From: JBGTFE01 sp036403235
GTDB lineage: Bacteria; Acidobacteriota; Blastocatellia; Pyrinomonadales; Pyrinomonadaceae
Length of the DNA stretch: 64,000 nt
Direction: 5' to 3'
Assembly: GCA_036403235.1 (NCBI GenBank)
Contig: DASWRI010000066.1
Span: forward strand, 1 to 64,000
The notes beneath the pieces were generated by a model, which searched no databases, had not been told where the DNA came from, and saw only the letters and a list, made by a program, of their open reading frames with translations. The translations under genes were made by a program, and so were the position numbers. Position 1 is the first letter of the stretch. Every line of letters begins with the position of its first letter. Shown piece after piece: positions 17,425-26,028 of this stretch.

Positions 17425-17964
17425 TCAGAAGCTGAAATAACCGTTGCCCTGAACCTCGTTTGAGCTTAAATCGGTCGACACGTCGCACACGCCGTTAATG
17501 CTTTCGCTTTCCTTTCCCTTGAATATTCCCAATCCGCCCGTCGCCTGCAAATTGATTTGCGTTCGTTTGGAAATAATTTTTCCGTCGCCGTTTTCTCTCA
17601 GGCTGATACTGCCGCCCGAGACCTGGCCGTAAAGCGTTCCGGCATATCGATTATCGCGAAAAACCACCAGAGTCCACGAGCCGCCCATCACGCCGAAACC
17701 GTTTCCGTTATGATTCTGCGTGTTGAAATAGTTCAGCGAGACGGTCAAATGCCAGCTTTCCGTTTCGCCGTAACTGTTTAGCGCGAACGTGTCTCCGTAG
17801 CACATGCCGCTGCCTATCTCACAAGTTGCCGGCGTCGTTTCCGCGCCGGTGTAGATACCAATCGGAGCAAAGCCGCCGCTTGTGTTCTGAGCCGTCGCCG
17901 CGCTCGCCATCGAACCAATTGCCAAAATTACCATCAACGCTATTTTTGTCATCTGCTTAGTCAT
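17425..17964 (-). CDS. Small secreted protein, unknown function
   Basis: The 179-residue protein has a clear signal peptide (KIALMVILAIGSMASAATAQ). The mature part is rich in Gly, Ser, Asn and Thr and beta-strand-like, with four Cys (CEIGSGMCYG near 49-56 and a Cys near 160), and no family I recognise. An AAGGAG Shine-Dalgarno lies eight bases before the start; MTKIALM at residue 5 is an alternative ATG. A strong terminator follows, so it is probably a single-gene transcript. Two hairpins lie upstream at 18012-18079. Confidence 0.75.
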   Translation of the reverse strand: MTKQMTKIALMVILAIGSMASAATAQNTSGGFAPIGIYTGAETTPATCEIGSGMCYGDTFALNSYGETESWHLTVSLNYFNTQNHNGNGFGVMGGSWTLVVFRDNRYAGTLYGQVSGGSISLRENGDGKIISKRTQINLQATGGLGIFKGKESESINGVCDVSTDLSSNEVQGNGYFSF

Positions 17965-18011
17965 TTTTTTTATCTCCTTTTTATTTTTTTTATAATTACT
18001 TTTCGAAAATC

Positions 18012-18079
18012 GATTCGAGCGGCGCGAGGGCTTCAGGCGCCGCTCGAATCGGCATGTTCAGCCTCCAGCAGGACTGAAC
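18012..18079. other. Tandem hairpins upstream of the secreted-protein gene
   Basis: GATTCGAGCGGCG (18012-18024) pairs perfectly with CGCCGCTCGAATC (18038-18050) around a 13-base loop. GTTCAG (18055-18060) pairs with CTGAAC (18074-18079). The rest of the 17965-18300 gap is AT-rich with the ECF promoter at its right end. The hairpins could be a leader structure for the minus-strand gene or an operator. Confidence 0.6.
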
Positions 18080-18229
18080 CATACGAAAAACTTAAATTTT
18101 CAAACGCTCGTTTTTGCGTCTCTATTTATTAACGCAACGACGGGCGCAAAATCGGCTCAAATTATTTTTCGCGTTATTTGAAAAAGTTTTAGTAAGGAAA
18201 AATCGAGGTTTGCAGAGTTTTAAATTTTG

Positions 18230-18258
18230 TTGACTTAGATTTCGAATCGGTCTATGAT
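18230..18258 (+). promoter_or_regulatory. Sigma-70-type promoter for the ECF sigma-kinase genes
   Basis: TTGACT (18230-18235), a 17-base spacer, then TATGAT (18253-18258). This is the best -35/-10 match in the window and lies about 40 bases before the ATG at 18301. Confidence 0.8.
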
Positions 18259-18300
18259 TGCCGCAACTATCCAGCAAATTCAAAAAACGGAGATTTCTTT

Positions 18301-18867
18301 ATGGATGATTCCAGACGCGGAGAAATAACCGAGATGTTAAAGGCTTGCAGCGGCGGCAACCGCGAGGCGATGGACAGGCTCGTTCCGCTCGTTTATGACG
18401 AGCTGCACCGGCAGGCGCATCGATATCTTAACCGCGAGCGACAAAATCACACTTTACAGACGACCGCGCTCGTTCACGAGGCTTATCTGCGTCTTATCGA
18501 GCAGCGTTTTGTCGATTGGCAGAACCGCGCCCATTTTTTCGGAATGGCGGCAAATATGATGCGGCGCATTCTGGTCAATTACGCCAATCACGCGCATCGC
18601 CTGAAACGCGGCGGCGCGGACGAAACTTTGCCGCTCGAAGAAGCTTTGTCCGTCGCCAGCGAAGACCGCGACGTTGATTTGCTGGCGCTCGACAAAGCCT
18701 TAAACGAGCTGGCTGCATTGGACGAGCGGCAGGCAAACATCGTCGAGCTTCGCTATTTCAGCGGTTTGAGCATCGAGGAAACGGCGGAAGTTTTGCGCCT
18801 CTCGCCCGCGACCGTCAAGCGCGATTGGAGTATGGCAAAAGCGTGGCTGCGCTCTGAAATCGGCTGA
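18301..18867 (+). CDS. ECF-type RNA polymerase sigma factor (acidobacterial/planctomycete type)
   Basis: The 188-residue protein has sigma region 2 (about 25-95: YDELHRQAHRYLNRERQNHT then LVHEAYLRL) and region 4 (about 130-185: IVELRYFSGLSIEETAEVLR then LSPATVKRDWSMAKAWLR). The LQTTALVHEAYLRL signature is typical of the TIGR02999-type sigma factors abundant in Acidobacteria and Planctomycetes, which are often encoded next to Ser/Thr kinases. The kinase gene follows after 12 bases, so the two are co-transcribed, and kinase control of the sigma factor instead of an anti-sigma is plausible (inference). A sigma-70 promoter lies just upstream. Confidence 0.95.
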   Translation: MDDSRRGEITEMLKACSGGNREAMDRLVPLVYDELHRQAHRYLNRERQNHTLQTTALVHEAYLRLIEQRFVDWQNRAHFFGMAANMMRRILVNYANHAHRLKRGGADETLPLEEALSVASEDRDVDLLALDKALNELAALDERQANIVELRYFSGLSIEETAEVLRLSPATVKRDWSMAKAWLRSEIG

Positions 18868-18879
18868 GGAAAAACCGGG

Positions 18880-21816
18880 ATGAACCGCGAAGATTATCAA
18901 AAAGTAAAAAAAATCTTTCAGGCCGCGCTCGACCTCGCGCCCGACGAACGCGCCGCTTTTCTCGATAAAGCCTGCGCCGGAAATAAAGACTTGCGCCGCG
19001 AAGTCGAAAAATTGCTCGATTCGTTTGAAAGCGGTTATCTCGAACGACCCGCTATCAGCGAGATGGCTGAGACGCTTGTCGCCGGCGGTTTGGTAGACGG
19101 GCAAATCGTCGGGCGCTACAAAATCCGCGAGAAAATCGGCGCGGGCGGAATGGGCGAAGTTTTTGCGGCCGAAGATACGCGCCTGAAGCGAAAAATCGCC
19201 TTGAAAATTCTGCCCGCGATGCTCAGTTTGGACAAAGAACGTCTGCGCCGTTTCGAGCAGGAAGCGTGCGCGGCGTCCGCCTTGAATCATCCGAATATTT
19301 TGACCGTTCACGAATTCGGCGCGGAAGACGGAACGATTTTTATCGCCTCGGAATTTGTCAAAGGCGAAACTTTGCGCGAGCGGCTCGATGCCGGCTCGCT
19401 CGATTTGGACGAAACTCTCGACGTTGCCGCGCAGATTGCCGCCGCGCTCAACGCCGCGCACGAATCGGGAATCGTTCACCGCGACATCAAGCCGGAAAAT
19501 ATAATGCTGCGCGCCGACGGTTTGGTAAAAGTTCTCGATTTCGGTCTGGCAAAGCTCATCGAGAAGAAAGATGCGCCGGTTGACGCCGAAGGCGAAACGC
19601 TGGCGCAGGTCAATACGATGCCCGGTTTGGTGATGGGAACGACGGCGTATATGTCGCCGGAACAGGCGCGCGGGCTGCCAACCGACGCGCGCAGCGACAT
19701 TTGGAGTCTCGGCGTCGTGTTCTATGAAATGCTCGCCGGGCGCGCACCATTTACGGGCGAAACGACGAGCGACAAAATCGCTTCAATCTTAAAAAGCGAA
19801 GCCGCGCCGCTCGACGAAAACACGCCGCCGGAGCTAAATCGAATCATCGGAAAAACGTTGCGAAAGAATCGTGACGAGCGTTATCAAACCGTTAAGGATT
19901 TATTGATTGACCTGAAAAATCTGCGCCGGGAATTAGACGCCCGCGCCGGAACGTGGCAGTCCGGCTCGCCGGTCAGCGGCGGTTCGCAGTCGGCGGCGAT
20001 AACGGACGATACGGCCGCCCAGTCAACCATTGTGTTTCAGCCCGACACCGCTCCAAACATAGTCAGCGAAACCAAAATGCGGCAGGGCATCGTCTTGCCG
20101 CCGTTAGCGATAGCGGTAATTATCTTCTTGCTGGCAGTCGCCGGTTTCGGTATGTATAAGCTGGTCGCATCGTTCCGGCAGTCAGCCGAATCGTTTCAGA
20201 AGATGCGGCTCACAAAGCTGACTTACACGGGAGACGCCGCAGACGAGCAGGTAGCCGTTTCGCCGGACGGCAAATACGTCGCATACGTAATTCAGGAAGC
20301 CGAGCTAAAAAGTCTCTGGGTAAAACAGGCGGCAACTTCGAGCAATGTGCAGATTGTGCCGCCGACGGAAGCCGCATACGGCGGCGTGATTTTTTCGCGT
20401 GACGGCAACTATATTTACTACTCGATGCGACCGAAAAAAGGCGCGTCGGCGCTTTACCGGATTCCCGTTCTGGGCGGCAATGCGCGGAAGTTAATCGAAA
20501 ACGTTGACGGAGCGATGGCCTGTTCGCCCGACGGCAGCCGCATCGCTTTTACGCGCGGGAAAGACTTGATGATTGCCGATACCAACGGCGGCGCGGAGCA
20601 GCTTGTCGCGACCGCTTCGGACGGCGGCGGCTGGCGCGCGCTGGCGTGGTCGCCCGACGGAAAAGTTATCGTTACGACCGATTTTTCGATGGTTGAAAGT
20701 AATCTGCATTTGATTGAAATAGCGGTTAAAGACGGAACAAAAAAAGCGATTGAATCGCCCGCGTGGCTCGGCGTAACCGGAATAAACTGGCTGCCTGACG
20801 GGAGCGGGCTGATTTTAACCGGACGCGATTTTGAAACACAATTATCGCAAATCTGGCTGATTAGTTATCCCGCCGGCAAGCTTCGCAAGATATCCAACGA
20901 CCTGAACAATTATAAAGGCTTAAGTCTCACCGCAGACGGCAAATCAATGGTCAGCCTGCAGCAGGAATTGCTCTCGAATATCTGGGTCGTGCCGAACGAC
21001 GCTGCCAATTCGGCTCGCCAGATTACGTTTGATAAAGGCAAAGACGAAGGTCTCTCAGGCATCGCCTGGACTTCCGACGGCAGAATCGTTTATACCGTCA
21101 GAATTACCGGAACACAGGATTTGTGGATTATAAATGAAGACGGCAGCGGCAACCGGCAATTAACCTTTAACGCGCGGGCTAATTTCTCGCCCGCCGTTTC
21201 GCCCGACAATCAATATATCGTTTTTGTTTCCAATCGCTCGGGCAGCGCAAATATCTGGAGAATGGATTTGGACGGCGGCAATTTGAAACAACTGACCGAT
21301 AATTCCGGCGCGAGCGGCGCGCCCTACGTTTCGCCCGACGGCAAATGGGTTATTTATCAATTCAACGGCGAGAAAACGACTGTTTGGAAAGTGAGCATCG
21401 ACGGCGGCACGCCAATTCAGTTGACCGACGCGCCGGCGGGCAGACCTGTCGTTTCGCCCGACGGAGAGTTTTTCGCCTGCGGTTACGGCGAAGGCACGAT
21501 CGATTCTCCGATGAAACTTGGTATCGTGCCTTTTTCGGGCGGCCAGCCGACGAAAATTCTCGATTTACCGGCCGTCGTCGAATCGAGAAACTTTCGCTGG
21601 ACTTCCGACGGAAAGGCGATAATTTACGCCGGCAACCGCGACCGGATTTATAATTTGTGGAGTCAATCTCTGGACGGCGGCGCGCCGAAACAGTTGACCG
21701 ATTTCAAATCCGACCGTGTTTTCCGGTTCGATTTTTCCAGCAAAGGTTTTGGCTTCGCCCTGGCGCGCGGTCATGAAAGCTCTGACGTTATTATGATCGA
21801 TAATTTCAGGGAATAA
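18880..21816 (+). CDS. Membrane Ser/Thr protein kinase with PD40/TolB-like beta-propeller
   Basis: The 978-residue protein has an N-terminal helical region (1-75), then a Hanks-type kinase domain (about 79-350): GAGGMGEVFAAE glycine loop, IALKI with Lys109, VHRDIKPENIM (catalytic Asp near 202), DFGLAK, MSPEQARG. One membrane helix follows at about 406-427 (IAVIIFLLAVAGFGMYKLV). The outer half (about 440-978) is built of PD40 repeats (VSPDGKYVAYVI, YVSPDGKWVIYQ), a TolB-type propeller that probably senses an external ligand or polymer. Twelve bases after the ECF sigma gene. Confidence 0.95.
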   Translation: MNREDYQKVKKIFQAALDLAPDERAAFLDKACAGNKDLRREVEKLLDSFESGYLERPAISEMAETLVAGGLVDGQIVGRYKIREKIGAGGMGEVFAAEDTRLKRKIALKILPAMLSLDKERLRRFEQEACAASALNHPNILTVHEFGAEDGTIFIASEFVKGETLRERLDAGSLDLDETLDVAAQIAAALNAAHESGIVHRDIKPENIMLRADGLVKVLDFGLAKLIEKKDAPVDAEGETLAQVNTMPGLVMGTTAYMSPEQARGLPTDARSDIWSLGVVFYEMLAGRAPFTGETTSDKIASILKSEAAPLDENTPPELNRIIGKTLRKNRDERYQTVKDLLIDLKNLRRELDARAGTWQSGSPVSGGSQSAAITDDTAAQSTIVFQPDTAPNIVSETKMRQGIVLPPLAIAVIIFLLAVAGFGMYKLVASFRQSAESFQKMRLTKLTYTGDAADEQVAVSPDGKYVAYVIQEAELKSLWVKQAATSSNVQIVPPTEAAYGGVIFSRDGNYIYYSMRPKKGASALYRIPVLGGNARKLIENVDGAMACSPDGSRIAFTRGKDLMIADTNGGAEQLVATASDGGGWRALAWSPDGKVIVTTDFSMVESNLHLIEIAVKDGTKKAIESPAWLGVTGINWLPDGSGLILTGRDFETQLSQIWLISYPAGKLRKISNDLNNYKGLSLTADGKSMVSLQQELLSNIWVVPNDAANSARQITFDKGKDEGLSGIAWTSDGRIVYTVRITGTQDLWIINEDGSGNRQLTFNARANFSPAVSPDNQYIVFVSNRSGSANIWRMDLDGGNLKQLTDNSGASGAPYVSPDGKWVIYQFNGEKTTVWKVSIDGGTPIQLTDAPAGRPVVSPDGEFFACGYGEGTIDSPMKLGIVPFSGGQPTKILDLPAVVESRNFRWTSDGKAIIYAGNRDRIYNLWSQSLDGGAPKQLTDFKSDRVFRFDFSSKGFGFALARGHESSDVIMIDNFRE

Positions 21817-21897
21817 TGTTACGAAACGGGGCGAAAAGAAATTTTAGCCCGAAATAAACCGGAAGGTTTTTAACTGACCGAAAAAAGGAGATTTATT

Positions 21898-22371
21898 ATG
21901 GCTGGCTGTACAGGAAACGCTTGTTCTTGGACTTTAGACCCCAAGACCGGAAAATATAACTGTATTGATTCAACTGATGTTAATTGCTCGCGCAGTTTAT
22001 TTTATTTTATCCAGATTGATTCGCCTTCGGATCATGTTTTGGACGGGGCGCTGGATAGAATTATCAAGGCGGCGGAGAAGATTTTGGCATCGATTGCGCC
22101 TGATGGCGAGGGGCGAGTTCCCTCTTTTATTAACGACCCCCCAACTAATGAAAAAGTTTTGCTGACGTGGGAAAAAATCGAGAATTCCGAATTGGTTTTT
22201 CTCGAAGCCGTCGATAAAAATTTAATTCAGGCGGCGAGAGAAATTAGATTACAGACGACGAATGTTTTGGGAGAACTTCCGCTGGACGAATATGGCCGTG
22301 AGCCCGCTTTCATTCTCAAGGAAAGAAATAGCGCGGTAAAGCTTGCGTGGGTAAATCATAACGGCGGTTAA
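21898..22371 (+). CDS. Unrecognised two-repeat protein with Cys-bearing N-terminus
   Basis: The 157-residue protein has a strong Shine-Dalgarno (AAAGGAG) and no signal peptide. The first 30 residues carry four Cys (4, 9, 22, 30; context MAGCTGNACSW and YNCIDSTDVNCS). The rest holds two related segments of about 40-47 residues: 53-92 (IIKAAEKI ... EGRVPSFIND ... KVLLTW) and 106-152 (LIQAAREI ... YGREPAFILK ... AVKLAW). I know no family with this pattern. It lies between two Ser/Thr kinase genes on the same strand; a kinase substrate, a signalling adaptor or a modified peptide are all possible, none shown. Confidence 0.65.
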   Translation: MAGCTGNACSWTLDPKTGKYNCIDSTDVNCSRSLFYFIQIDSPSDHVLDGALDRIIKAAEKILASIAPDGEGRVPSFINDPPTNEKVLLTWEKIENSELVFLEAVDKNLIQAAREIRLQTTNVLGELPLDEYGREPAFILKERNSAVKLAWVNHNGG

Positions 22372-22555
22372 GAGCCTCGCTTCGATGCCGTAACCGCCGA
22401 GAAACAGCTTGAGCCTGATGATAAAGGCTTGATGAAATAATGATTGCCGGAAAGATTTTGGCAGTTAAATAGCGGTATGCCGGATAAGCAATTTATCGTA
22501 ACGCTCTCTGGTTTCATTCAATCGACAACTTAAATTTTTCGCTGAACCTTAACGC

Positions 22556-22665
22556 AAAAAGTTTCTGCGGCATTGCAGAAATGTTTTGCCGCGTGATAAA
22601 ACATTCTGCGGCGCAGAAACTTTTCGCACTCCCCCAGAAGCGTTTGCCGCCGGCGTAGAACGGCT
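22556..22665. repeat. Long imperfect inverted repeat, possibly a decayed 21-bp array
   Basis: The left arm AAAAAGTTTCTGCGGCATTG onward (22556-22587) and the right arm AAAACATTCTGCGGCGCAGA onward (22598-22624) pair over most of their length. CAGAA/TTCTG motifs recur at 19-21 base steps to about 22665. It lies in the 22372-22765 gap, which otherwise holds only the promoter of kinase 2. Confidence 0.55.
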
Positions 22666-22743
22666 TGTTAAAATCGGAAATTCTCATTATCAAAATCAGG
22701 AATCATCGAAAACAGCGCTTTTTGTCTAAATTACGGCGACAAA

Positions 22744-22752
22744 TGTTATAAT
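22744..22752 (+). promoter_or_regulatory. Extended -10 promoter (TGTTATAAT) of kinase 2
   Basis: A perfect TATAAT (22747-22752) with an upstream TG lies 13 bases before the ATG at 22766. The 5' leader would be only about 5-7 bases and no Shine-Dalgarno is seen. Confidence 0.65.
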
Positions 22753-22765
22753 TCGCTATCTTTCC

Positions 22766-25324
22766 ATGCTTGAAAGCAATCAAAATTTCGGACGCTACAA
22801 AATCCTCTCGCAAATCGGGAAAGGAGGAATGGGCGAAGTTTATCTCGCGCTCGATGTTAAGCTTAACCGCCGCGTCGCGCTGAAGATTTTGTCCGCCGCG
22901 TTTGCCGGAGACGAAGACCTTTTGCGGCGTTTCGAGCGCGAAGCCGAAACGACTTCAGCCTTAAATCACCCGAATATTCTGACGGTTTACGAATTCGGCG
23001 AGGAAGAAGGTTTGCACTTTATCACCACCGAATATGTCGAAGGCGAAACCTTGCGCGAAAAATTAAAACGCGAGCGGCTCAATCTTTCGGAAATTCTGAG
23101 CATCTCGGAGCAGGCCGCTTCGGCGCTCGCGGCGGCGCATTCGGCCGGAATTATTCACCGCGACATAAAGCCCGAAAACATCATGCTGCGCGCCGACAAT
23201 CTGGTCAAAGTGCTCGATTTCGGTCTGGCGAAATTTGTCGAAAAAGCCGAAGAAGAGCACGACCCGAACGCCGTCACGCAGCCTTACCTGAACACGCAGC
23301 CGGGAACCGTCATGGGAACGGTTTTTTATATGTCGCCCGAACAGGCGCGCGGCAAAAATACGGACGAGCGCGGCGACATCTGGAGTCTCGGCGTTATTTT
23401 GTATGAAATGATAACGGCGCATCTGCCGTTTGAAGGCGAGACGGCGAGCGACGTGATTGCGTCGATTCTGAAAAGCAGCCCGATTCCGATTTCTCATTAC
23501 GTCGCCGCCGCGCCGCGCCAACTCGCCAATATCATCGTCAAAACGCTTCGAAAAAACGCGGACGAGCGTTATCAAAAAATGCCGGATTTGCTCGCCGAGC
23601 TGAAAGATTTGCGGCAGGAAATCGAATTCGAGCGCAAGCGTCTCGGAAAATCCGGCATCGTCACCGAGAATAATCCGCCGAACAAATTTCGCACGCAGGC
23701 CTCGATTCGACGGCTGCCGTTTATGACGAACATCGATGTTCCGAACGCGCCGAAAATTCCCGAAAAAACAAAAAATTACGTCGCGCCGATTTTGATTTTC
23801 CTGGCGGCGGCCGGTTTGATTGCGTGGATAACCTGGCACATCGCAAAAACGCAGAGCGGTTTTGCGGCGGCTTTGCCAATTCTCGGAATTGCGATAGTTG
23901 TCGCCGGATATGTGGCTTATACGACGTTTTTCTCCGGCCGAAAAAGCGAAGACTACGGCTCGATTGCCGTTCTGCCGTTTGAAAACAGCGGCGGCGACGC
24001 CGAGATGGAATATCTTTCGGAAGGCATCAGCGAATCTTTGATTAACAATCTCTCGCAGCTTTCCGACATAAAAGTCATCGCGCGCAGCTCTTCGTTCAGA
24101 TACAAATACAACGCCGTCAATCCGCGCGAAGTCGCCAAAACTTTGAACGTCGCCACGGTTTTGACCGGCTGGGTGATGCGGCGCGGCGAAAATCTGCAAA
24201 TCAGCGTCGAATTGATAAACGGACGCGACAATACGCAAATCTGGGGCGAGCAGTACAGCCGCCGCGCCGACGATTTACTGACGATTCAAAACGATATTTC
24301 GCGTGAGATTGCCGATAAGCTCCACCCGCGCCTCACCCTCAGCGAGCGGCGGCAGCTCGTCAGTCACGAAACGACAAATTCCGTCGCCTACGAGCTTTTG
24401 CTGAAAGGCCGCTTTTATCGCGCCAAGGGCGGAACGGAAAGCCGCAAGCGCGCCGTCGAATATTTTAACGAAGCGATTGCCGCCGACTCGAATTACGCGC
24501 TCGCCTACGCCGAGCTTTCGTTTACATACCGCATTTTGGTCGGGAGCGGCTCGCTCGACCCGAAGGAATTTACGCCGAAAGCCGAAGCGGCGGCGCTCAA
24601 AGCTCTCGAACTCGACGAAACGCTGGCGGACGCGCATTTTGCGCTCGCGTTTCTGAAAATGAACTCGTGGGAATGGTCTGAGGCGGAATTTGAATTTAAG
24701 CGCGCCATCGAGCTGAATCCGAATCTGGCGCGCGCCTATATCGGTTATTCGGGTTACTTGAGCCGCATGGGACGACACGAAGAAGCGATTGCCGAAATCA
24801 AGCGCGCCAAGGAACTCGACCCGCTTTCGACCATCGTCAACGGAAATTTCGGCCTGATTCTTTATTTTGCCGGACGCTTTGACGAGGCGGTGAAAGTTTT
24901 GCTGGAAACGCTGGAATTTGACCAGAATTTTTCGTTCGCGCATCTTTATCTCGGCTACAATTATTCGGCCAGGGGAATGTTTCGCGAGGCGATTGCCGCT
25001 TACAAAAGAGCTTTCAGTCTCGGCCAGGAAACGCCGAGCAACAAAATTTATCTTGGCGCGGCTTATGCCGGAGCGGGCAAGCGCGAGCGCGCGGAGACGA
25101 TTCTCGCCGAGCTGGAAAACGGCAAAAACTACGTTTCTCCGGCCGAGCTGGCAATTTTGCACACGGCGCTCGGCGACACGGAAAAAGCTTTCGATTCGCT
25201 CGAAAAAGCGTTCGCGCTTCACGATTTGCAGCTGCAATACGTCGGCACCGACCCGGCGTTCAGACCTCTCCACGACGACGCGCGTTTTGCCGATTTGCTG
25301 GATAGAGTCGGACTGCCGCAATAA
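22766..25324 (+). CDS. Ser/Thr protein kinase with TolB-N-like domain and TPR repeats
   Basis: The 852-residue protein opens directly with a Hanks-type kinase domain (about 9-285): GKGGMGEVYLAL, VALKIL with Lys40, IHRDIKPENIM (Asp near 133), DFGLAK, YMSPEQARGK. Two hydrophobic helices lie at about 339-358 and 370-390. Next is a TolB-N/FlgO-like domain (about 399-520: IAVLPFENSGGDAEMEYLSE, SLINNLSQL, VLTGWVMRRG), often found with adenylate cyclase or kinase modules, then TPR repeats (about 550-840: FALAFLKMNSWEWSEAEFEF, YIGYSGYLSRMGRHEEAIAE). It is related to but not a copy of the kinase at 18880; the output partner is unknown. Confidence 0.94.
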   Translation: MLESNQNFGRYKILSQIGKGGMGEVYLALDVKLNRRVALKILSAAFAGDEDLLRRFEREAETTSALNHPNILTVYEFGEEEGLHFITTEYVEGETLREKLKRERLNLSEILSISEQAASALAAAHSAGIIHRDIKPENIMLRADNLVKVLDFGLAKFVEKAEEEHDPNAVTQPYLNTQPGTVMGTVFYMSPEQARGKNTDERGDIWSLGVILYEMITAHLPFEGETASDVIASILKSSPIPISHYVAAAPRQLANIIVKTLRKNADERYQKMPDLLAELKDLRQEIEFERKRLGKSGIVTENNPPNKFRTQASIRRLPFMTNIDVPNAPKIPEKTKNYVAPILIFLAAAGLIAWITWHIAKTQSGFAAALPILGIAIVVAGYVAYTTFFSGRKSEDYGSIAVLPFENSGGDAEMEYLSEGISESLINNLSQLSDIKVIARSSSFRYKYNAVNPREVAKTLNVATVLTGWVMRRGENLQISVELINGRDNTQIWGEQYSRRADDLLTIQNDISREIADKLHPRLTLSERRQLVSHETTNSVAYELLLKGRFYRAKGGTESRKRAVEYFNEAIAADSNYALAYAELSFTYRILVGSGSLDPKEFTPKAEAAALKALELDETLADAHFALAFLKMNSWEWSEAEFEFKRAIELNPNLARAYIGYSGYLSRMGRHEEAIAEIKRAKELDPLSTIVNGNFGLILYFAGRFDEAVKVLLETLEFDQNFSFAHLYLGYNYSARGMFREAIAAYKRAFSLGQETPSNKIYLGAAYAGAGKRERAETILAELENGKNYVSPAELAILHTALGDTEKAFDSLEKAFALHDLQLQYVGTDPAFRPLHDDARFADLLDRVGLPQ

Positions 25325-25332
25325 GAATTTTT

Positions 25333-25450
25333 ACCACAGAAAGCACAGAGATTTTTAAGAAAATTAGCCGCAGACGAACGCGGATAACGCAGATAAAAAG
25401 GAAGAATTATTCTGCTTATCCGTTTTGATTTTCTCTGCGCTCTCTGTGGT
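25333..25450. repeat. Inverted-arm element of ACCACAGA / CTCTGTGGT type
   Basis: ACCACAGAAAGCACAGAG (25333-25350) is mirrored by CTCTGCGCTCTCTGTGGT (25433-25450). Inside lie GCCGCAGACGAACGCGGATA and TCTGCTTATCCG, a second inverted pair. It separates the convergent kinase 2 and SRPBCC genes. Confidence 0.8.
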
Positions 25451-25938
25451 TAACCTTCTTTCGATTCGAGCAATCGGCAGTTTAGTTTTTTCGCCAAGCC
25501 TTCGCCGCCCCAGCTCATGATTACGTCGTGATTCCATTTGAAAAACGGTTTGGCGAGCGGCGCGATAAAGTTCATCCACGATTTCGTCGTCTTGACGCGC
25601 CAGTCGTATCGGACGCGCGTCGTCGCGGCGTCTTCGGCGGTTAAAGTCCAGAGTCCCGCGCCTTCGAGCTCGCCGAAGGCACGTGCTTCGATTGTCGTCA
25701 TCGGCTCGACTCTCATAATCTCGGAATCGAATTCGAGCGTGTAGGGCAGCTTGCTTTTCCAGGTTGACCGCCGAACGCTTCCGACTCCGTCTTTATCGCC
25801 CGTCTTTAATTCGACGACCTTTTCCACGCCTTTCCACCACTCGTTCCACGTTTCCGAATGTTTGATTGCGTCCCAGACTTTTTCAACCGGCGCGTCAAAA
25901 CGCCAGACGGTGACAAATTCGTAATAATATTCAGCCAT
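25450..25938 (-). CDS. SRPBCC (START/polyketide-cyclase-like) family protein
   Basis: The 162-residue single-domain protein has the SRPBCC pattern: VTVWRFDAPVEKVWDAIKHS (about 8-27), WNEWWKGVEKVVELK (31-45), YTLEFDSEIMRVEPMTTIEA and a C-terminal helix (FIAPLAKPFFKWNHDVIMSW). These proteins form a helix-grip pocket for hydrophobic ligands; without catalytic residues the ligand cannot be read. It is cytosolic, with no signal. It converges with kinase 2 and is co-oriented with the VWA genes upstream on the minus strand. Confidence 0.88.
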   Translation of the reverse strand: MAEYYYEFVTVWRFDAPVEKVWDAIKHSETWNEWWKGVEKVVELKTGDKDGVGSVRRSTWKSKLPYTLEFDSEIMRVEPMTTIEARAFGELEGAGLWTLTAEDAATTRVRYDWRVKTTKSWMNFIAPLAKPFFKWNHDVIMSWGGEGLAKKLNCRLLESKEG

Positions 25939-26028
25939 ATTTTTAGCGGTAAAAAGTTAATGATTGATTGTGTCGTCTAAGATAACACAACTAATCATTA
26001 ATTTTTACAATTAAATTTTCGCTGAAAA

